Positions 58,880-64,000 of a stretch of DNA of 64,000 nt are shown piece by piece (position 1 is the first letter of the stretch; each line of letters begins with the position of its first letter). The translations under genes and the position numbers were made by a program. This DNA comes from Aphrocallistes beatrix (lineage: Eukaryota > Porifera > Hexactinellida > Sceptrulophora > Aphrocallistidae). The DNA lies in assembly GCA_963281255.1 (NCBI GenBank), contig OY725505.1:2728001-2792000 (forward strand), given 5' to 3'. The notes beneath the pieces were generated by a model that did no database searches, had not been told where the DNA came from, and was given only the letters and a program-made list of their open reading frames with translations.

Positions 58880-59020
58880 AGGCCTCTCAACTTTTTCTTT
58901 TCGCTGTTATATGAGACCATTACTCACTATTATCTCACGATTTAGAGCTACTGTAATACTGTGTTACCATATCTCACGATTTGGTTAGATTACAGGTTGA
59001 GAGGCTGCATGTGTGTAATT
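58880..59020. mobile_element. Possible second hAT-like MITE
   Basis: CAGGCCTCTCAAC near 58880 faces GTTGAGAGGCTG near 59008. The interior repeats ATCTCACGATTT. No matching duplication found, so only probable. Confidence 0.5.
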
Positions 59021-59109
59021 AGTAATTACTGTTATAGCTGAAAAGTGATGTGAACTGTCCCATCATGATATATTGGTTTCGTTCACGTTTAGGGTATTAT
59101 TATTGCATT

Positions 59110-59260
59110 AGCTTGGGCGCCCGGAGGGTGACTCATGCGGACACGAAATGCTCGCCAGTGGCGCAGCGCATGAAATCTCTATCTCTACGACTTGCCAATT
59201 CTTCAATCAATTCGGACAAACAAACAAACAAACAAACAAACAAAATCCTAGCATTTTAAT
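59110..59260. repeat. GC module scrap plus ATTCTTCAATCAATTCGG / CAAA tail
   Basis: GGCGCCCGGAGGGTGACTC, then CGGACACGAAATGCTCG, then GACTTGCCAATTCTTCAATC with about eight CAAA units (59216-59242). Here the two modules are almost adjacent. Confidence 0.65.
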
Positions 59261-59279
59261 ATATAAAATTATTAGGCTA

Positions 59280-59595
59280 ATCGCTAGTCCTATTCCCATC
59301 GATGAGATCTCGCTGCTGCCCTATCTTGACGAGGAGAAGCTATTTCGCATTCCATCTATGCTCAGCACTCCGAATAATGAAACTGAACAGGCCTCCTTTC
59401 ACCTCCTAGAAGGACAGAGGGAATAAAATACTTATTTCCGTATTCTCTAATCTACGTTCTCTCCAAGAGCTTTCAAAAAGTAAAGAGAGAGGAAGAACTG
59501 GCACTACAGCTCCTTTAGAAGAGAGATCTTCTGCTAATTATACGCACAAACTTCTCTCTGGGATTGGAGTTGATGTAAATCTAATACTAGGGTGA
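59280..59595 (+). pseudogene. Possible coding remnant of unknown gene
   Basis: One frame reads DEISLLPYLDEEKLFRIPSM and on to HLLEGQRE before TAA at about 59424. Another frame then reads LRSLQELSKSKERGRTGTTA to a stop near 59595. The two segments have more protein-like composition than their surroundings and may be one 3' exon split by a 1-nt shift. No family recognised. Confidence 0.3.
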
Positions 59596-59789
59596 GGAAT
59601 GCTCTCTATTTCATTTGTATTTGGAAACCTGGGATATGTTAGGAGATTTAATGTGAAAATACATGTTTCTAGAAATTTCATAAGAAAAGAATACATGTAC
59701 GTATACTACATTTATTCAAGCATGTACGTTGTATGTATGCAGGTCTGTTTGAATACTTTTCTCAATAAATTTATAAATACATTTATTAA

Positions 59790-60200
59790 AAAACAAGCGT
59801 GCTTCGCATCGCTTGCTTGCGCTGTGCGACTTGCGGGCACTGCGCATCCTCAGAGTCGGCCTGCAAGCGGCTAGAGACAACAGAAACGGTTGATTGAATT
59901 CAAATTCTCTAAAAACGTCATTTATCTGAGGAAAATCATTGATTCTGAACCGGAAAAGAAATTAGGTTCATGATAGAAGGAATTCAAAATCTACACCTCT
60001 AAAAACCCCACCCACGTCCACCGTTGGAAGCTAGTCTCTAACCTATTTTGTATTTGTTTACTTTATGTATCTCATGTAAACAAAAGTAAACAAATAATTT
60101 ACCATATAGATTCGAAAATATGATATTCGAACTATAATACACCCCTAAAACCCCGTGTCAACCGTTGGAAGCTAGCCTCTAGCATATTTTACAAAATTTG
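59790..60200. repeat. GC module followed by two 155-bp repeat units
   Basis: GCGTGCTTCGCATCGCTTGC starts a decayed GC module (59790-59875). Two repeat units follow (59990-60200) with TTTACTTTATGTATCT and TATGATATTCGAACT. Then comes an AT-only TTATATAATTATT tract to about 60270. This shows the same module plus repeat pairing far outside the palindrome. Confidence 0.7.
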
Positions 60201-60336
60201 CCTATGGTGTTATATAATTATTTAATTATTATATAATTATTTTATAATTATTATATAATTATTGTATACTTATTTTATCATAGTTATATCAGAAAATAGG
60301 TGTAGCCGCGTAGGGGGCGTGATAATTCACAGGGGC

Positions 60337-61403
60337 ATGGAGTCGAAAAGTTTAAGAAGCCCTGCTATAGAAGATCCATGCGAACCAAATCACATGGTCG
60401 CTTTCGACATCGTTACGCTTCCCTGGTCTAGCTCGCAGCACAGATACTTTATGATCGCCACGGATTTATTCTCAAATTATATCGAGCTGATTCCATTGGG
60501 GAATCTACTGTCGGGTAGTATTTGCAGAGGTCTCTAGATGGGTGGATCCTCAAACACGGACCACCCCGCATTATGCTCAGCGATCAAGGCCCCAATATGG
60601 GTGGCGCAGAAGCCAGGAAGCTATTACATGATTACGGGATAGAGAAGAGACACAGTACGCCATACCATCCGAGATGGCCAAGCAGAGAGGGGGATACAGA
60701 CGGTCAAGCAAGTAATGCGATGTATGCTTGAAGACAGAGAGCTAGATAGGGATGCATGGCCATCCATTCTCCAAGAGGCTTCATATGAGATAAATTCAAT
60801 TCATTGCGCAAGTACTGGATACTCTCCCTTCAGAATTATGTATGGAACCGAACCGCGACAACTTGCTACTTCTAACCTTCGGATACAGAGCAAACCGACA
60901 CACGTTTCTGTCGAGGACTGGTGTGAAGAGACGAGAAACCGTCAGATCGAGACGATCAGAAACGCCAGAATAAACCTCAACGAGGCTCAGGAAAGGATGA
61001 AGGAAGGAAAGCAACCGCTGACGTGGAAACAGGTGACCTAGTATTACTGAAAAACCAGCCGAGGACAAGCAGCCTCGATCCTTGCTATGTAGGCCCTTAT
61101 CAAGTGATCCACCGTAAAGGAGTTAATGTGGAACTACAAGACGAGAAGCGAAAATTAGTACACCTAAATCGGTGTAAAGTGTTCAAACAGCCTGAAGAGG
61201 ATGACAGGAGCTGTGGATTTGAATCCGGAAACTATGAGTCCGCCCCCAAGCTGCCTCACGAATCAATGATAGCTGAGGAGAGTAGAGAGACAGACGACCA
61301 GTTCTTCTATCACGAAGACAATGAAAATGGTACTTATCCAGAGGCAGTACCACTGCCAGTACCATCAATGACTGTGAGACTCTCCCAGAGGATTAAACAC
61401 TAA
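60337..61403 (+). pseudogene. Ty3/gypsy retrotransposon integrase, 3' part, frameshifted
   Basis: The C-terminal half of a retrotransposon pol gene. The integrase core is visible in pieces: HMVAFDIVTLPW with the first catalytic Asp (about 60390-60430), GPPRIMLSDQGPN with the second (about 60560-60600), and DGQAERG with the Glu in another frame (about 60700). Then come a helix region, DAWPSILQEASYEINS, and a YVGPYQVI segment typical of the chromatin-side GPY/F domain (about 61090). The gene ends KH-TAA at 61403. At least two frameshifts and a stop (at about 60535). No reverse transcriptase or gag is present upstream, so the copy is 5'-truncated. Confidence 0.85.
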
Positions 61404-61408
61404 TTCCG

Positions 61409-61584
61409 AAGGGGAAGTGATGTTATGATAGTTATGTAGAAGTTATTGTTAGCCAACCATAGCGAACACACTTATTACTTATACCATAGCCTACTGTATA
61501 TAAGGCCTCACAGTAACTTGCGGATTTGGGACTAGGGATGCGGAGGAAGACCGTTGAACTAATACATGAGTTGCCTTTGTTGCA
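61409..61584 (+). mobile_element. gypsy polypurine tract and putative 3' LTR
   Basis: AAGGGGAAGTGA (61409-61420) is a good polypurine primer site directly after the pol stop. The LTR starts TGTTATGATAG at 61421 and may end TTTGTTGCA at 61584, with a TATA box (CTGTATATAAGG) near 61493. The 5' LTR is not in the window, so the right end is a guess. Confidence 0.6.
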
Positions 61585-61589
61585 GTCAG

Positions 61590-61690
61590 AATGCGTTTCC
61601 AGTCGAAACGCGTTTCAACTAGTCGAAACGCGTTTTGACTGACTTTCTAGTCGAAACGCGTTTCGACTAGTCAAAATGCGTTTCCACTGG
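61590..61690. repeat. AGTCGAAACGCGTTTCGACT palindromic repeat cluster
   Basis: Four or more copies of the CGAAACGCGTTTCGA palindrome or a near copy in 100 bp, bounded by TGCGTTTCCAG and TGCGTTTCCACTGG. It lies just beyond the gypsy LTR. No coding content. Confidence 0.75.
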
Positions 61691-62214
61691 AAATAGAATA
61701 TCATGGGTTATTTTTAACTTCAGTGTACTAATTTTAAGTGTTTGAAAGCCTTAAATATTAAAATATAATGTTTTCATCACGATAACGATATAATTTTAGG
61801 ATTCAAATTGTATTTATTCATTAAAACAAAGTTATGCTCATTCCCAAACTTCGCAATCAATTCGTAATCGAAACATATAATAAAGAAGAACATAATGGTT
61901 ATCAAAACTGGTCATATTCAATTATGTATCAAGCGAAGACGTTTTCGGAATAGCAACAAAGACAGCTGAAGGGATTAGTTTGAGCTGTCTAAATACGTCA
62001 ATTGGATGGGCAATACATTTAGGCATTTATTTCTTGAGAAGATAAATACAGAAAATTATAACAAAAGACAATACAATCGCAGTCATGATATCCCATCGGG
62101 AAAATTCAACAATTCCATTGAATCTTATCAGTCTGTCCTCAGTTCAGCTCAGATTACAGATATCATCCGCATTTTTCTGGGCCTCTAAGAGCTAATCGCC
62201 AAAGGTACTACAAT
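61691..62214. other. Intergenic, nothing firm
   Basis: AT-rich. A 60-codon open frame at 62006-62188 could be a decayed N-terminal part of the integrase relic that follows, but no motif supports this. Confidence 0.35.
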
Positions 62215-63356
62215 ATTAGGAAGAAATATGTAGTAATACAGTCACAATCTGTTAAATTCCTATATAGCCAAGTGCTAAACTCACAGGATCTATTGAGAGT
62301 CGTATCCAAAGAATCGCTCTTCGAAACACTTGAGGCTGTCCACACTGAGGGAGAAAAGCACCTTGGAAGAGACCGGATGTCAGTAGTGCTTAAACAGAAG
62401 TATTCCGGCATTTCCAAAGAAGTGGTCCAATTATTTATCAAATCGTGCAGTGAGTGTGAACTTCACAGAAATGTAAAAGGCAACTGAAATCTACGGTCAC
62501 AAAACCAATACGTAGTTCAGATTTTGCTTCGAGGGGCCAAATTGACTTAATCGACCTGCAAAATACACCAGAAATTAACAGACCATACAACTTCTTAATG
62601 GCATATCAGGACCACCTTACCAAATTTGTTATGCTCCCTCATTTGAGCAAGTCAATGAAATTGTTGATAATCTTCTAGACGTATTTTGTTTGTTGGGACC
62701 ACCGCACATTCTACAGAGCGATAACGGTGGGGAATTTAAGAACATCAATCTTGCAACCTTTATTCGAGAATGGCCTGAATGTAAAGTGATTCTAGGCCTG
62801 AATGTAAAGTGATTCATGGAAAGGCGAGACATCCTCAGTCACAAGGCTCTGTTGAAAGGGTAAACATAGAGATAAAAAATTTGTTAGGATCTTTTATGCG
62901 GAAATCAAAAGATCCATGTTGGGTTAAACATGTAAATAGAAACCAGTACTCAATCAATACTAGTTCGCATTCTACATTTACATTAGAGTATAAGACTCCT
63001 TACAGAATTCTCTTCGATCGGGAGCATGTACAGGGGCTTGGAAGATGTTTGGAATCTCAAATGAGAAGAGAAAGTAGCAGGTCTTGAAGGGTTTGGGAGT
63101 CCTGTGTGGTGTGAACACTAGATAGATCTTATCTCCCTTCAGAAGTGGATTTTTCTTTCTCACATTTTGTCTCCCTTGAAGACGTTCCTAACGTGATCGT
63201 CACACTACGAGAAGCAGTTTTGGCCTCTTCTCTCGGCAAACCAGACTCTTTTGCCATTGTACCAGCGGGTGTAGGTCTAATCGATGTAGATGTAGGCGAC
63301 TAGGAAAGATATGTAATTCTAAGTGTCACAAGAGATTAGCGTGCCATAACAAGTAA
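62215..63356 (+). pseudogene. KRBA2-like (Ginger/retroviral-type) integrase relic
   Basis: Over several frames it shows a zinc-binding region (HTEGEKHLGRDRM ... CSECELH, about 62338-62465), then an integrase core with GQIDLIDLQ (about 62540), HILQSDNGGEFKN (about 62708-62745) and SQGSVERVNIEIKN (about 62840-62880), so the D, D and E residues all remain. The end is a Cys-rich tail with CHCTSGC, CRCRR and ICNSKCHKRLACHNK before TAA at 63354. This order is that of proteins often named KRAB-A domain-containing 2-like, related to Ginger DNA transposons. Frameshifts break it, one caused by a 23-bp tandem duplication of GCCTGAATGTAAAGTGATTC (62774-62818). No element ends identified. Confidence 0.75.
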
Positions 63357-63383
63357 TGTTGCAGTTTTACTATTACTGTAATA

Positions 63384-63566
63384 CAGTCAGGGTCGCTTAT
63401 TGTGAACCACCAGGGGACAAAAATATGTTCATAATAGAGATACTTTATATTAAGCGAACTTGATTCAATACAAATCTTATCTAAAAAATGAAATTGGGAC
63501 CAGGAGGTTAGTTCATAATAAACGAATGTTCATATTAAGCAGGTTCATAATAAGCGACCCTGACTA
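63384..63566. mobile_element. pogo-type MITE (TA target duplication)
   Basis: A 183-bp element starting CAGTCAGGGTCGCTTATTGT and ending ATAAGCGACCCTGACTA, with TA on both sides. Internal GTTCATAATAAGCGA repeats. Confidence 0.8.
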
Positions 63567-63568
63567 TA

Positions 63569-64000
63569 GTCTGAAATAGCGATTATTGAATTGACATCAG
63601 TACGTGCCTAGAAAATGCAAATATGAACTACAATATTTAGGGGATAAATGTATTTGTTAAGTCATTATTATACTTAATAGGGGTGGTACGAAGAGGGACT
63701 AGAGTAAGCTGTTTTGAGAAGGCTTAATATGGATCGATTATCTAGACGAATATTCGGTTATACATTTATCATTTGACCTATTTTTGGACAATATATCGCT
63801 GAGAACAATTAACAAGTTAACAGTGTCAATTTCATTGTTGTTAAGGAATATTGGAATACTAGATGGATAAAATGGTAATCATCTCGACTTCACCAAGACC
63901 ACAGGAATTACAGGTTGCTCTTATCGCGTTTCTTCTCAACTGTCTGCATACGCGCATGAGCTCAATGCTTTCGGACTAATGACATGATTCCGATACTCCT
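63569..64000. other. Window end, no gene seen
   Basis: AT-rich, without a recognisable exon or repeat. Confidence 0.4.

Noticed and set aside
60796-61368. Minus-strand open frames over the gypsy integrase
   Set aside because: They are antisense shadows of the plus-strand pol remnant, which has recognisable integrase motifs.

Overview
The window is animal (metazoan) nuclear DNA: AT-rich, gene-poor and heavily loaded with mobile-element debris. The evidence is two eukaryotic initiator tRNA-Met genes, C2H2 zinc-finger exons split by a GT-AG intron, a Frizzled-like 7TM receptor, a MATE exporter, a coiled-coil/NHL-repeat relic, a KRBA2-like integrase relic, a Ty3/gypsy remnant, a Tc1-like transposase relic and many hAT- and pogo-type MITEs. 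A sponge or another early-branching marine invertebrate fits best. That is an inference from gene families and style, not something proved here.

Layout. 1-1487 is the 3' end of a zinc-finger gene. 1.5-16.9 kb has no gene I can support and carries a series of MITEs, several with exact 8-bp or TA target duplications. 16.9-53.6 kb is a cluster of 12-TM sugar-porter-like (MFS/SLC2) genes, relics and fragments. Inside it lies a large inverted duplication: left arm about 20.54-31.83 kb, right arm about 40.67-48.88 kb. The arms carry mirror-image copies of an initiator tRNA-Met, one divergent transporter, a truncated canonical transporter and many repeats. The 8.8-kb spacer holds another transporter copy with one nonsense codon, an intact MATE gene, an orphan multi-pass membrane gene and a dead Tc1-like transposase. 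51.15-52.11 kb is a nearly perfect 963-bp hairpin just downstream of the only clearly intact canonical sugar transporter (52.17-53.61 kb). 55.5-56.2 kb is a coiled-coil/NHL relic. 56.5-58.0 kb is a Frizzled-like receptor interrupted by one in-frame TAG. 60.3-61.6 kb is a gypsy integrase with its 3' LTR, and 62.2-63.36 kb is a KRBA2-like integrase relic.

The main story is a fast-changing transporter array. Most of the divergent copies are highly alike by eye, and nearly every one carries a small lesion: a 1-nt frameshift, a 7-nt deletion, a CAG-to-TAG change, or a MITE in the coding sequence. The canonical SLC2-like gene is intact. Two MITEs in the right arm have exact empty sites in the left arm, so they moved after the inverted duplication formed. 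I do not see an operon or a defence-like gene system. The most novel material is structural: the palindrome, the hairpin, the GC-rich multi-hairpin module and the repeat families.
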